Source: a virus
DNA length: 46,550 nt
Virus record (IMG/VR): IMGVR_UViG_3300018059_000004
Span: 1 to 46,550 of that record
Direction: 5' to 3' (one strand)
Positions 24,795-32,726 of the stretch are shown in pieces (position 1 is the first letter of the stretch; each line of letters opens with the position of its first letter). The translations under genes were made by a program, and so were the position numbers. The notes beneath the pieces were generated by a model. That model was not told the origin of the DNA and made no database searches. It saw only the letters and a program-made list of their open reading frames with translations.

Positions 24795-25088
24795 ATGGAC
24801 TCGATCGAGAACATCACCCGAGACAACGCGCGCGCCCTCGCTGCCGTGAAGGCCACGCGCGAAACGGAGCTGGCGCAGCGCCTCATGAAGGCGATCGCGG
24901 AGAGCGGGGAGCGGATGCTCCCCTGGTTCGGCTTCTCACATCTCAAGGACACCGTGCAAGACGTGTCGATGATCTTCGCGCGCGCGGCGCTCGACGTGGT
25001 CGCCCGGGTGCCGGCGGGGCCTGAGCGCACGGTCGCGCTGCGGAAGCTCCTCGAGGGGAAGGACGCCGCGGTTCGCGCGGCGCTCTGA
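24795..25088 (+). CDS. Small helical protein resembling Acb2/Tad1 hairpin sponges
   Basis: 97 residues, all helical by appearance. The C-terminal 40 residues (VPAGPERTVALRKL then EGKDAAVRAAL) recall the helix-turn-helix hairpin of Acb2/Tad1-type phage proteins, which bind cyclic oligonucleotide or cyclic ADP-ribose signals of CBASS and Thoeris. The match is by eye and the motif also occurs in unassigned phage proteins. GGAGGAG precedes the ATG. It begins a group of non-structural genes between terminase and portal, a place where accessory genes often sit. Confidence 0.45.
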   Translation: MDSIENITRDNARALAAVKATRETELAQRLMKAIAESGERMLPWFGFSHLKDTVQDVSMIFARAALDVVARVPAGPERTVALRKLLEGKDAAVRAAL

Positions 25089-25099
25089 CGGAGGAGCTG

Positions 25100-25372
25100 A
25101 TGGACACGCGCACGGGCGATCTCTATCCGACCCGCGAGGCTGCGCTCGACGCCGGCGTGCCAGACGATCAGATCGAGCACGTCGGGAGCATCCGCGAGAA
25201 CGTCATCGTTCGGATCGCGAGTGGCCCCTTTCGAGGCCGTGTCTATGAGCGCCGGGTCGGCGGTCAGCTCATTCGGCGCCCGGACCTCGAGGGCCGGAGT
25301 CCGGCCACGCGGGAGGCGTTGATTGGTGAGCTGCAGGATCACGTTCGCCGGGAGAGCAGGAGAACGCGATGA
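25100..25372 (+). CDS. Small hypothetical protein
   Basis: 90 residues, MDTRTGDLYPTREAALDAGV..., with a short strand pair (RIASGPFRGRVYERRV) and a basic tail. CGGAGGAG upstream; stop overlaps the next start (ATGA). Common kind of accessory protein between phage terminase and lysis genes; no function assigned. Confidence 0.65.
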   Translation: MDTRTGDLYPTREAALDAGVPDDQIEHVGSIRENVIVRIASGPFRGRVYERRVGGQLIRRPDLEGRSPATREALIGELQDHVRRESRRTR

Positions 25373-25503
25373 TCAAGCGCACGGCGCACGGCTATAAGGT
25401 CGTGAGTCATCGTGGGAAGAATCTCTCCCGGCCGAACCTGTCGAAGCGGGCGGCGCAGCGACGGCTCCGCCAAGTGGAATACTTCAAGCATCGTCGCCGG
25501 TGA
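25369..25503 (+). CDS. 44-residue conserved basic protein
   Basis: Reads MIKRTAHGYKVVSHRGKNLS..., later LSKRAAQRRLRQVEYFKHRRR. The order 'KVVSH-GKxLS...LSK..A..RLRQVEYFKH' is a pattern I recall from many phages in this gene position. Probably nucleic-acid binding given its charge. Overlaps the previous stop by ATGA. Confidence 0.65.
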   Translation: MIKRTAHGYKVVSHRGKNLSRPNLSKRAAQRRLRQVEYFKHRRR

Positions 25504-25536
25504 CGCGCGCCAGGCCTAACGAGTGAGGGGGATTCA

Positions 25537-25980
25537 ATGTCGAGATGGACGACACGGGACGGCTTACGATTGCGAGGCGTGCATCCCGACCTCGAGGTCT
25601 ACGTCGGTCGCATCCTCGAGGCGATGGAGATGCTCGGCTGGGCGATGATGGTCGTCGAGGGCGTGCGGACGACGCAGCGCCAGCAGGATCTCTACGCGCA
25701 AGGCCGCACGAAGCCCGGGCCCGTCGTGACGCGCGTCGACGGGGTCAAGACGCTGGGCGCGCATCAACTGCAGGCGGACGGCTTCGGCCATGCGGTCGAC
25801 ATGGCCTTCATCGACGATCCGGGAACGAAGGAAGATGAGACGTATGATCCCTCGATGCCGTGGGACCTCTACGGGCTCATGGCGCAGAAGTGCGGGCTCG
25901 TGTGGGGCGGGGCCTGGCTGACGATGCGCGGGGACCTGGGCCACGTCGAATTGGCGACGCGCCGGCCGGCGATCGCGTGA
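25537..25980 (+). CDS. Endolysin, M15 zinc D,D/L,D-peptidase type
   Basis: 147 residues. Zinc ligands of the M15/VanY-like fold are His85 and Asp88 in FGHAVDMAF and His136 in LGHVE. The preceding EGVRTTQRQQDLYAQG (41-56) is the usual substrate-side motif. The enzyme cuts peptidoglycan cross-links or stem peptides at the end of infection. It has no signal peptide or SAR domain, so it depends on the holin-like protein at 21834. GTGAGGGGG precedes ATG 25537. Confidence 0.88.
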   Translation: MSRWTTRDGLRLRGVHPDLEVYVGRILEAMEMLGWAMMVVEGVRTTQRQQDLYAQGRTKPGPVVTRVDGVKTLGAHQLQADGFGHAVDMAFIDDPGTKEDETYDPSMPWDLYGLMAQKCGLVWGGAWLTMRGDLGHVELATRRPAIA

Positions 25981-26411
25981 CCGTCCGCGAGTGGTGCTCC
26001 GAGGATACGCCGGCCCTGCTCTTCATGGCTCGGCGCTTTGTCACGGAGACGCCATATTCCCAATTCGGCGCCGCGCCGGGTGCGCTCGAGTGCATGCTCG
26101 CCCTGGTCCTTGAGCACGGGATCGTGTTCCTGGCTGAGCGTGAGGGCGCGCTGATCGGCTTTCTGGCGGCCCTGGTCGCGCCGCACCCACTCACCGGCAT
26201 CCCGTTTGTCGACGAAGTCGCCTGGTGGGTCGAGCCGGAATATCGGCACGGAGCCGCCGGGCCTCGGCTCTTGCAGACATTGGAAAAATGGGCTAGGACA
26301 AAAGGCGTGCCATCCATTAGAATGGTCGCGCCGGCGGGCTCACGGGTCGGCCGGTTCTACAAGCGGAGGGGCTACGTTGAGATCGAGACGTCCTTTCTGA
26401 GGATCCTCTAA
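25977..26411 (+). CDS. GNAT-family acetyltransferase
   Basis: 144 residues with a GTG start overlapping the endolysin stop. The fold markers are IVFLAEREGALIGFLAAL (beta4), DEVAWWVEPEYRHGAAGPRLLQTLEKWA (acetyl-CoA loop and helix) and GRFYKRRGYVE (C-terminal). The acceptor is unknown. Similar genes occur beside lysis and portal genes in other podoviruses as far as I recall; a second GNAT region lies in the giant virion protein. Confidence 0.8.
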   Translation: MTVREWCSEDTPALLFMARRFVTETPYSQFGAAPGALECMLALVLEHGIVFLAEREGALIGFLAALVAPHPLTGIPFVDEVAWWVEPEYRHGAAGPRLLQTLEKWARTKGVPSIRMVAPAGSRVGRFYKRRGYVEIETSFLRIL

Positions 26412-26773
26412 TGGCCGCGTTCACGACAACCATGTTGCTGATTGGACTCGCCGCGGCGGCCGGCGGTGCGGCGACAAGTAAGATCATCTCGAGCAAGCTC
26501 AAGAACGCGAGGCAGGCGCCAGAGAAGACAGCGACGGGCGATCGCGCGGTGCCTCGAGGCTCGGCTCAGGCCCCGGTCGCGCCCCAGCCAGTCACGCCGA
26601 CGCCTCCACCCTCGGCGAGTCAAGCGACGTCGACGGCTGCAGGCCTCGCGCGCTCCGCCCTCGAGAAGCAACGCAAGCGGGCCTCGGCTGGCGGTTCCAT
26701 CCTCAGCGGCGCCTACACCACGAAGACAGGCCCCGCGGCATCTCTACAACCGAAGACGCTGATCGGAAGCTGA
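26411..26773 (+). CDS. Membrane-anchored, Pro/Ala-rich protein before the portal
   Basis: 120 residues. A hydrophobic N-terminal helix (about 5-23), a Pro/Thr/Ala-rich middle and a conserved-looking tail (GGSILSGAYTT...KTLIGS) match a type of short protein that often precedes podoviral portals. Could be a minor virion or head-tail protein. The start overlaps the GNAT stop (TAATG). Confidence 0.6.
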   Translation: MAAFTTTMLLIGLAAAAGGAATSKIISSKLKNARQAPEKTATGDRAVPRGSAQAPVAPQPVTPTPPPSASQATSTAAGLARSALEKQRKRASAGGSILSGAYTTKTGPAASLQPKTLIGS

Positions 26774-26777
26774 GCGC

Positions 26778-28505
26778 ATGCCGATCTATCGCGATCCCGT
26801 GACGAAGCGCACGCGCTACGAGCGCCTCCGGTCCGCGCTCTTCACGGAACGCGCGAACTTCGATGCCCACTGGAAGGAACTCGCCGACTTCTACTTCCCG
26901 CGGCGGACGCGCTTCTGGGCCGGTGATCGGAACCGCGGCGACAAGCGAAATCAGAACATCATCAATTCGACAGGGCGCTTCGCGGCGCGGACGCTGCAAA
27001 GCGGGCTTCATGCCGGGCTGACCTCGCCGGCGCGCCCCTGGCTGAAGCTCACGACGCCGGATCTCGAGCTGGCAGAGCACGCGCCGGTCAAGGCCTGGCT
27101 GCATCAAGTCACGCGGCGCATGCTCACGCTTTTCTCGCTGTCGAATCTCTACAACGTGCTGCCGATCGTCTACGGAGACATGGGCGTGTTCGGGGTCGGG
27201 GCGATGGCGGTGCTCGAGGATAGCGAGGACGTCTTCCGATGTGAGCAATATCCGATCGGGAGCTACGCGATCGGCCTCGATCGCCGGGGCCGCGCGACGA
27301 CGTTCGTCCGGGAGTATCAACTGACGGTGCGGCAGATCATCGAGGAGTTCGCGCTTGCAGCGAACGGCCGTGACATCGACTGGACGAATCTGTCGACAAC
27401 GGTCCGCACACTGTGGAATCAGGGGCAATATGAGGCCCCGATCGAGATCACCTGGATTGTGCTCCCGAACGAAGACGCGGACCGCAACAGACTCGAGGCC
27501 CGCTTCCTGCCCTGGGCGAGCTGCTATTTCGAGACGGGCGCGAGTGAAGGGAAGTTTCTCCGCGAGTCCGGCTTCCGCAACTTCCCAATTCTGGCGCCGC
27601 GCTGGGACGTGACTGGTGGCGACAGCTACGGCACGTCGTGCCCCGGGATGGACGCGCTCGGCGACGTGAAGCAGCTCCAGATCATGGAGCGGCGCAAAGG
27701 CCAGGGCCTCGCGAAGATGGTGGACCCGCCAGTCCAGGGGCCTTCGAGCTTGCGGACACAGAAGACGAGCCTGCTTCCGGGCGAGATCACCTACGTGGAC
27801 GTGCGCGAGGGCATGCAAGGGATGAAGGCGATTCACGAGGTTTCACTCAACCTGCAGCATCTCGCGATCGACATCCAGAACGTCGAATATCGAATCAAGC
27901 GCGCCTTCTTCGAGGACCTCTTCCTGATGCTCGGCACGTCGGATCCGGTGCGTGGCACGCAGCCGATCACGGCGCGCGAAGTGCAAGAGCGCCACGAGGA
28001 GAAGCTCATCGCGCTCGGCCCGGTCCTCGAGCGCACGGGCGATGAACTGCTGGACCCACTGATCGATCGCGTGTTCGACATGATGGCGATCGGCGGATTC
28101 TTCAAAGAGGGGGCGCTTCCGCCGCCGCCCGAGCTACAGGGCGTCCAAGTGAAGGCGGAATACATCTCGATCCTCAGTCAGGCTCAGAAGCTCGTCGGCG
28201 TGACGGCCCATGATCGCTTTGTGCAGACCATGCTGCTCATGGCCGAGGACCCGATGGTCCAGGCCAAAGTCAACACAAAAGAAGTCGTCAACGAATACGC
28301 GGATCTCCTCGGCGTCAACCCGCGGATCATCCGCTCAGACGAGGAGGCGGACGAGATCATCGCCGCGCAGGCGCAAGCCGCGCAGGCCCAGGCGGAGGCG
28401 GAACAGGCCGCACAGATGGCGACGGCGATGCAGCGCGCCAGCCAGGCGAAGATGGGCCAGGACTCGGCGCTCGACCGAATCACTCAGCAGCTCGGCGGAC
28501 AGTAG
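26778..28505 (+). CDS. Portal (head-to-tail connector) protein
   Basis: 575 residues, typical of T7/BPP-1-type podoviral portals. Recognisable stretches are ELADFYFPRRTRFW, TGRFAARTLQSGLHAGLTSPARPW, VYGDMGVFGVGAMAV and the C-terminal Gln/Ala-rich helix (from about 530). Twelve copies form the ring at the capsid vertex through which terminase packages DNA and to which adaptor and nozzle bind. Confidence 0.92.
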   Translation: MPIYRDPVTKRTRYERLRSALFTERANFDAHWKELADFYFPRRTRFWAGDRNRGDKRNQNIINSTGRFAARTLQSGLHAGLTSPARPWLKLTTPDLELAEHAPVKAWLHQVTRRMLTLFSLSNLYNVLPIVYGDMGVFGVGAMAVLEDSEDVFRCEQYPIGSYAIGLDRRGRATTFVREYQLTVRQIIEEFALAANGRDIDWTNLSTTVRTLWNQGQYEAPIEITWIVLPNEDADRNRLEARFLPWASCYFETGASEGKFLRESGFRNFPILAPRWDVTGGDSYGTSCPGMDALGDVKQLQIMERRKGQGLAKMVDPPVQGPSSLRTQKTSLLPGEITYVDVREGMQGMKAIHEVSLNLQHLAIDIQNVEYRIKRAFFEDLFLMLGTSDPVRGTQPITAREVQERHEEKLIALGPVLERTGDELLDPLIDRVFDMMAIGGFFKEGALPPPPELQGVQVKAEYISILSQAQKLVGVTAHDRFVQTMLLMAEDPMVQAKVNTKEVVNEYADLLGVNPRIIRSDEEADEIIAAQAQAAQAQAEAEQAAQMATAMQRASQAKMGQDSALDRITQQLGGQ

Positions 28506-28517
28506 GAGGACAGGGAG

Positions 28518-29354
28518 ATGGCACTTTCAAAGTCGTTCACGGCGGCGGGCAACAGCCTGTATTCTTTGCTGCATCCTGGCGCGCGTGCGGCCTACAGCAT
28601 CACCGGGACCTACACCGGGACGATCGTCCTCGAGCAGGCTGTGAAAGGCGCCACGACCTTCGGGTCGATTCGGAACACGTCCGGGTCCGTCGTCACAGCG
28701 ACAGACGCGGCGGCGGCGGGCATCGTCCAGAACGACGGGCCGCGCACCGTGATCCTCCGCTTCCGATCCACTGGAGCCATGACCGGGACGGCGGTCGCGG
28801 CGCTTCAAGATGTGGCCGGGAGCATCGTCGAAGCCGGGGTCGGCCTGCCGACAGCCGGGGTCGCGGCCCTCGAGGAGGGCGACGCGAAGATCCACAAGAC
28901 GACACTGATCTTCGCCAACTTCCCGTTGACGCTGCGGAACACGGAGCAGGGTCAGGGCGGAAAGGTCTACGACTTCCCGGCGGGGCGCATCGCGATCCTC
29001 GGCGCGGTCGGCAAGATCGCGATGATCACGACCTCAGTCGTGGCGGACACGCTCAACGGAGCGAAAACGTGTAATTGGGGCGTGGGCTCAATCACGCAAG
29101 CGAACGGCACGCTTGCCACACAAGAGCAGGACATCATCCCGACGACAGCGATCACGTCGAGCGCGACGGTCAACGTGAGCGGCGCCGTCAGTCCGGCGCA
29201 GCTTGCCGCCGCCCTTCAACTCGATGGGACCTCGGCCGCGATCGATGCCTTCCTGAACGTCGGCATCGCGACCGCTGACGACATCGACGCCGATGCGACA
29301 GTGGTCATCAACGGGTATGTGACCATCACCTGGATCAACCTCGGCGACGTGTAG
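28518..29354 (+). CDS. Predicted virion protein, Ala/Thr/Val-rich
   Basis: 278 residues, beta-rich, no cysteines in the N-terminal half, AGGAGG upstream. Sequence such as SITGTYTGTIVLEQA and TVNVSGAVSP is reminiscent of capsid decoration or fibre beta-domains. It lies between portal and Bbp19-like gene, so capsid or head surface is likely; exact role unknown. Confidence 0.6.
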   Translation: MALSKSFTAAGNSLYSLLHPGARAAYSITGTYTGTIVLEQAVKGATTFGSIRNTSGSVVTATDAAAAGIVQNDGPRTVILRFRSTGAMTGTAVAALQDVAGSIVEAGVGLPTAGVAALEEGDAKIHKTTLIFANFPLTLRNTEQGQGGKVYDFPAGRIAILGAVGKIAMITTSVVADTLNGAKTCNWGVGSITQANGTLATQEQDIIPTTAITSSATVNVSGAVSPAQLAAALQLDGTSAAIDAFLNVGIATADDIDADATVVINGYVTITWINLGDV

Positions 29355-29356
29355 AC

Positions 29357-29737
29357 ATGAGTGAGGATCGCGCACTGGTTCGGAACGCGGCGGACCCGAG
29401 GCAGGTCCGTTTTGCCCAGCGCAAAGAGCGCGAGGCCGCCGAACTCGAGCGGGCCGCCCTGCAGGCGGTCATGAAGACGCCGGAGGGGCGCCTCGTCATG
29501 TGGTCCCTGCTCGAACGCGCGGGGATCTTTCGCAGCGTGTGGCATCCATCGGCGGCCATCCATTACAACAGCGGCCGGCAGGACTTCGGTCATGAGCTAA
29601 TGGCGCAGCTTGTCGATCTCGACGAGGACCTCTATCAGCTCATGGAACGGGAGGCGCGCGCCCGCACCCGCGCGCGAAATCGCGAGACGGACGCGGCCCA
29701 TACGCCGCGCGCTGAACAGGAGCACGTCAATGGCTGA
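29357..29737 (+). CDS. Bbp19-like phage protein
   Basis: 126 residues. The pattern RLVMWSLLERAGIFRSVWHPSAAIHYNSGRQDFG (about 47-80), then ELMAQLV and a glutamate-rich helix, fits the Bbp19-like family found between portal and scaffold in BPP-1-like podoviruses. Function unknown. It overlaps the next gene by 8 bases. Confidence 0.75.
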   Translation: MSEDRALVRNAADPRQVRFAQRKEREAAELERAALQAVMKTPEGRLVMWSLLERAGIFRSVWHPSAAIHYNSGRQDFGHELMAQLVDLDEDLYQLMEREARARTRARNRETDAAHTPRAEQEHVNG

Positions 29738-30380
29738 AAAGCAAGCCGGTCAGGTATCACCCGAACCCGGCACCAAGCCCGCGGCTGAGGCCGCTGGCGC
29801 GCAGAAGGTAGCAGAGACGCCGCCCGCTGGGACGAAGGCAGCGGACGGAACACCCGCGGAAGGCAGCGCAGCCACAGGGACAACGGCCGGGGACGGCACG
29901 GCCGCCGCGCCGAAACCTCCCGAGAAGTATGCGCTCACGATTCCGGACGGGGCGAAGGCCTTCGTCGACGCCAAGGACCTCGAGGAGGTTGCGGCGATCG
30001 CCAAAGAGAACGCCTGGACACACGAGGAAGCACAAGCCTATCTCGAACTGCAGGCCGGCGCGATCGGCACGAAGCTGACCGCGTTCCGCGCAGACACCGA
30101 AGCGGATCCGACCTACGGCGGGGAGAAGCTCGAGGAGTCCCAGCAATTCGTGAAGCGGGTCCTCGATCGGGTGCGACCAGAGGGCCATCCACGAGCGGAG
30201 AGCTTTCGGCGCCTCCTCAACAAGACAGGCATCGGCAATCACCTGGAGATGTTCTCCTTCTTGGCGGACATCGGCAAACTGATGCGCGAGGATCAACCGC
30301 CCGGCTCAATCAGCACGCCTCGGGACACGAAGCGTAGTCACGAAGACGTGCTCTATGACGGCGGGAAGAAAGCCTCTTAG
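29730..30380 (+). CDS. Capsid scaffold protein
   Basis: 216 residues. The first 70 residues are Ala/Pro/Gly/Thr-rich and disordered; the rest is charged helix (FVDAKDLEEVAAIAKENAW, AQAYLELQAG, KLMREDQPP). Position directly before the major capsid gene and this composition are typical of scaffolds, which shape the procapsid and then leave. ATG 29730 has CAGGAG upstream. Confidence 0.75.
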   Translation: MAEKQAGQVSPEPGTKPAAEAAGAQKVAETPPAGTKAADGTPAEGSAATGTTAGDGTAAAPKPPEKYALTIPDGAKAFVDAKDLEEVAAIAKENAWTHEEAQAYLELQAGAIGTKLTAFRADTEADPTYGGEKLEESQQFVKRVLDRVRPEGHPRAESFRRLLNKTGIGNHLEMFSFLADIGKLMREDQPPGSISTPRDTKRSHEDVLYDGGKKAS

Positions 30381-30398
30381 CATCGCGCGAGGGTTCAC

Positions 30399-31400
30399 AT
30401 GGCGGCTCTATCTGTCGGCGCGCTCACGCTCGCCGAGTGGGCGAAGCGGCTCGATCCGGACGGCAAGGTCCCGGTCATCGTCGAGCTGCTCCAGCAGACG
30501 AACGAGATCCTGACGGACATGCGCTGGCTCGAGGGCAACCTCCCGACCGGACACCGGACGACCGTCCGGACGGGCCTCCCGGCCGTGGCCTGGCGGCTGC
30601 TCAACCAGGGCGTGACGCCTGGCAAGTCCACGACGACGCAGATCGACGAGCAGTGCGGGATGCTCGAGGCGTGGTCTGAGGTCGACGTCGACCTGGCGCG
30701 CCTGAACGGGAACATCTCGGCGTTCCGCCTCTCGGAGGCCCAGGCCTTCATCGAGGCGATGAATCAGGAGATGGCCTCGACGCTCTTCCACGGGAACAGC
30801 GGACTCGCACCCGAGGAGTTCCTCGGGCTCTCGCCGCGCTACTCGCTGAGCACGGCCACGAACGGCTCGCATGTCATCAAGGCAGGCGGCGCGCAGTCGG
30901 ACAACTCGAGCATCTGGCTCATCGTGTGGGGCGCCAACACCGTGAGCGGGATCTTCCCGAAGGGCTCGAAGGCGGGCCTGATCCACGACGACTATGGCGA
31001 AGTGACCGTCGAGGTCACGGCCGGAGTGGCTGGATCGCGCATGCGCGCGTTCCAGGAGCGGTGGCAGTGGCAGGCCGGGATCGCGGTGAAAGATTGGCGC
31101 TACGCCGTGCGGATCTGCAACATCGACATCAGCACGTTGATCGCCAATTCGTCGCCGGCCGACCTGACCCAGCACATGATCAAGGCGATCCACCGGATCC
31201 CGACGATGGGCATGGGCAAGCCGGCGTTCTACATGAACCGGACGTGTCTCGAGTTCCTGGACATCCAGCGGCTCGACGACATCCGGGGCGGCGGCGGACT
31301 CACCTACGCGAACATTGACGGCGTCAACCGGCCGTCGTTCCGTGGGATCCCGATCAACACGAGCGATGCGCTCCTCGAGTCGGAGGACACGGTCAGCTAG
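30399..31400 (+). CDS. Major capsid protein
   Basis: 333 residues, HK97-fold family of T7/BPP-1-type podoviruses. Characteristic stretches are LPTGHRTTVRTGLPAVAWRLLNQGV, FIEAMNQEMASTLFHGN, and the C-terminal FRGIPINTSDALLESE. It follows scaffold and is itself followed by a hairpin (31417-31436), which could set its expression above that of downstream genes. Confidence 0.9.
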   Translation: MAALSVGALTLAEWAKRLDPDGKVPVIVELLQQTNEILTDMRWLEGNLPTGHRTTVRTGLPAVAWRLLNQGVTPGKSTTTQIDEQCGMLEAWSEVDVDLARLNGNISAFRLSEAQAFIEAMNQEMASTLFHGNSGLAPEEFLGLSPRYSLSTATNGSHVIKAGGAQSDNSSIWLIVWGANTVSGIFPKGSKAGLIHDDYGEVTVEVTAGVAGSRMRAFQERWQWQAGIAVKDWRYAVRICNIDISTLIANSSPADLTQHMIKAIHRIPTMGMGKPAFYMNRTCLEFLDIQRLDDIRGGGGLTYANIDGVNRPSFRGIPINTSDALLESEDTVS

Positions 31401-31416
31401 TTCTACGCAACAAGCG

Positions 31417-31436
31417 AGGGCGCGAGGTCGCGCTCT
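31417..31436. terminator. 8-bp hairpin after the capsid gene
   Basis: AGGGCGCG (31417-31424) pairs with CGCGCTCT (31429-31436), including one G-T pair, around the loop AGGT. It lies 16 bases past the capsid stop. There is no T-tract, so termination would be partial; it may equally protect the 3' end of capsid mRNA. Confidence 0.4.
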
Positions 31437-31468
31437 GTGGTTCTCACCTGTTTCGAGGAGATAGATCA

Positions 31469-31915
31469 ATGTTTGTTGACGCGCTCGGCCTCGTCTGCGA
31501 CGCTCAGGCGTTCGTGGCCGCGGCCGTTTCGCTCTCGTCGATCAACCTCGGCGCCTCGATTCCGAAGCGGGCGATCGGAGACGGCGAGGGGCTCGGCTTC
31601 GGGTTCGCGGTCGACGTGGCCGCGGACTGCACGACCGTGAAGCTCGAGGTCATCATGACGACGGATGCAGCCCTGACGGCAGGGATCATCGTGCTCGTCG
31701 AAGAGACGCGCCTGGCGGCCGATCTGCCGGCCGGCGGTCTCCTATTCCTGGCGCTCCCGAAGGGCGCGCCGGCCGCGGGTTGGCTCCAGTATCTCGGCGT
31801 CCGCGCGACGCCGGCCGGCGGCAACGCCACCGTGACCCTGACATCCTGGCTGACGGCGGAGAAGCTCTTCAGCGTGCAGGCCAAGGCCTACGCGAAGGGC
31901 TACACCATCAGCTAG
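31469..31915 (+). CDS. Bbp16-like capsid cement protein
   Basis: 148 residues. The start MFVDALGLVCDAQAF, the INLG and GDGEGLGFGFAVDVAAD segments and the beta-rich remainder match Bbp16-family cement proteins, which lock capsomers from outside. CGAGGAGA precedes the ATG. Its position after the capsid gene is that of BPP-1. Flanked by hairpins on both sides. Confidence 0.8.
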   Translation: MFVDALGLVCDAQAFVAAAVSLSSINLGASIPKRAIGDGEGLGFGFAVDVAADCTTVKLEVIMTTDAALTAGIIVLVEETRLAADLPAGGLLFLALPKGAPAAGWLQYLGVRATPAGGNATVTLTSWLTAEKLFSVQAKAYAKGYTIS

Positions 31916-31921
31916 TCTCGT

Positions 31922-31956
31922 GGGCCGGCGGGGTGTAGGGTGCGCTCCGCCGGCCC
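31922..31956. terminator. 10-bp perfect hairpin after cement gene
   Basis: GGGCCGGCGG (31922-31931) and CCGCCGGCCC (31947-31956) pair perfectly around a 15-base loop, six bases after the stop. No T-tract follows. Probably an attenuator or mRNA stabiliser within the virion operon. Confidence 0.45.
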
Positions 31957-31990
31957 AACTCGAGGCCCGTCGCAGCAAGGAGCGAACATC

Positions 31991-32293
31991 ATGGGCGTGC
32001 CACACATGGGTTATGAGACCGTCGCCGCGGGGCAGACCGACCAGATCCTCGGAGACAGCGGCCAGCTCGGCGACGTGATCGAGCGCCTGGTCCTTGCTGT
32101 GGCGACGGCGGCCACGAGCACGGTCTCGATCAAGGACGGCGACGGCTCCGCGATCCCGATTCTCGCAGCCAATACGGCCGTGGGGGTCTATTGGATCGCG
32201 ATCGGGGCCAAGTGCAAGAACGCGACAACGCCCGGCTGGAAGGTCACGACGGGCGCCGGCGTGAGCGTCCTGGCCGTCGGTTACTTCACGTAA
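31991..32293 (+). CDS. Small beta-rich virion protein
   Basis: 100 residues from ATG 31991, with AAGGAGCG upstream. Sequence is regular beta (DVIERLVLAVATAATSTVSIKDGDG, GVYWIAIGAK, VLAVGYFT), like small head decoration or fibre-base domains. Placed among head genes; exact role unknown. Confidence 0.6.
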   Translation: MGVPHMGYETVAAGQTDQILGDSGQLGDVIERLVLAVATAATSTVSIKDGDGSAIPILAANTAVGVYWIAIGAKCKNATTPGWKVTTGAGVSVLAVGYFT

Positions 32294-32310
32294 CGCGACG
32301 TAACGCGACG
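32291..32310 (+). repeat. Two tandem copies of a 10-mer
   Basis: TAACGCGACG occurs twice in tandem; the first copy contains the stop of the preceding gene. Probably a slippage duplication in a short gap; no regulatory function is evident. Confidence 0.7.
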
Positions 32311-32330
32311 TCACACAAGGAGAGAGCATC

Positions 32331-32684
32331 ATGGCAACACCGAAGGCGGGCAGGCCGACACCGAAACCGCCGGCAGCGATCGCACGATCAATTCCGGCGC
32401 GCGCGAAGGCGCCCGGCGTCACGCCGCGGAATCCTCCGCCCGCGCCGAAGCCGAATCCGATCAAGGTCCGGGCGATCGCACTCGGCTACTACGATCACTG
32501 CCGCCGGCGCATCGGCGATGTCTTCCTCATCGCGAACGAGCGCGCTTTTTCGTCCCGCTGGATGGAGCGTGTCGATCCGCGGACACCGGAGAAGATTACG
32601 ACTTCGAAAGAAGCCCTGAAGCAGAAGCACGACGAGATTCTCGCCGGCCACGTCACCGGCGCCGAAGACGTGCTCGGCGAGTAA
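32331..32684 (+). CDS. Small head-associated protein
   Basis: 117 residues. The first 45 are Pro/Ala/Lys-rich and disordered. The rest (VRAIALGYYDHCRRRIGDVFLIANERAFSSRWMERV) resembles short proteins found beside capsid and adaptor genes in podoviruses. AAGGAGAG upstream of the ATG. No catalytic motif. Confidence 0.6.
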   Translation: MATPKAGRPTPKPPAAIARSIPARAKAPGVTPRNPPPAPKPNPIKVRAIALGYYDHCRRRIGDVFLIANERAFSSRWMERVDPRTPEKITTSKEALKQKHDEILAGHVTGAEDVLGE

Positions 32685-32726
32685 CGGCTAGGCGCGACGA
32701 CCGATCCGCGCCGCGAGGACCTCGCG

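Noticed and set aside
23141-25342. 733-residue open frame on the minus strand over terminase
   Set aside because: It mirrors the terminase genes on the other strand, has Arg/Asp-rich shadow composition, no ribosome binding site and no family motif. High GC makes such frames common.
30395-31469. 353-residue minus-strand frame over the capsid gene
   Set aside because: Exact shadow of the capsid gene with no start signal.
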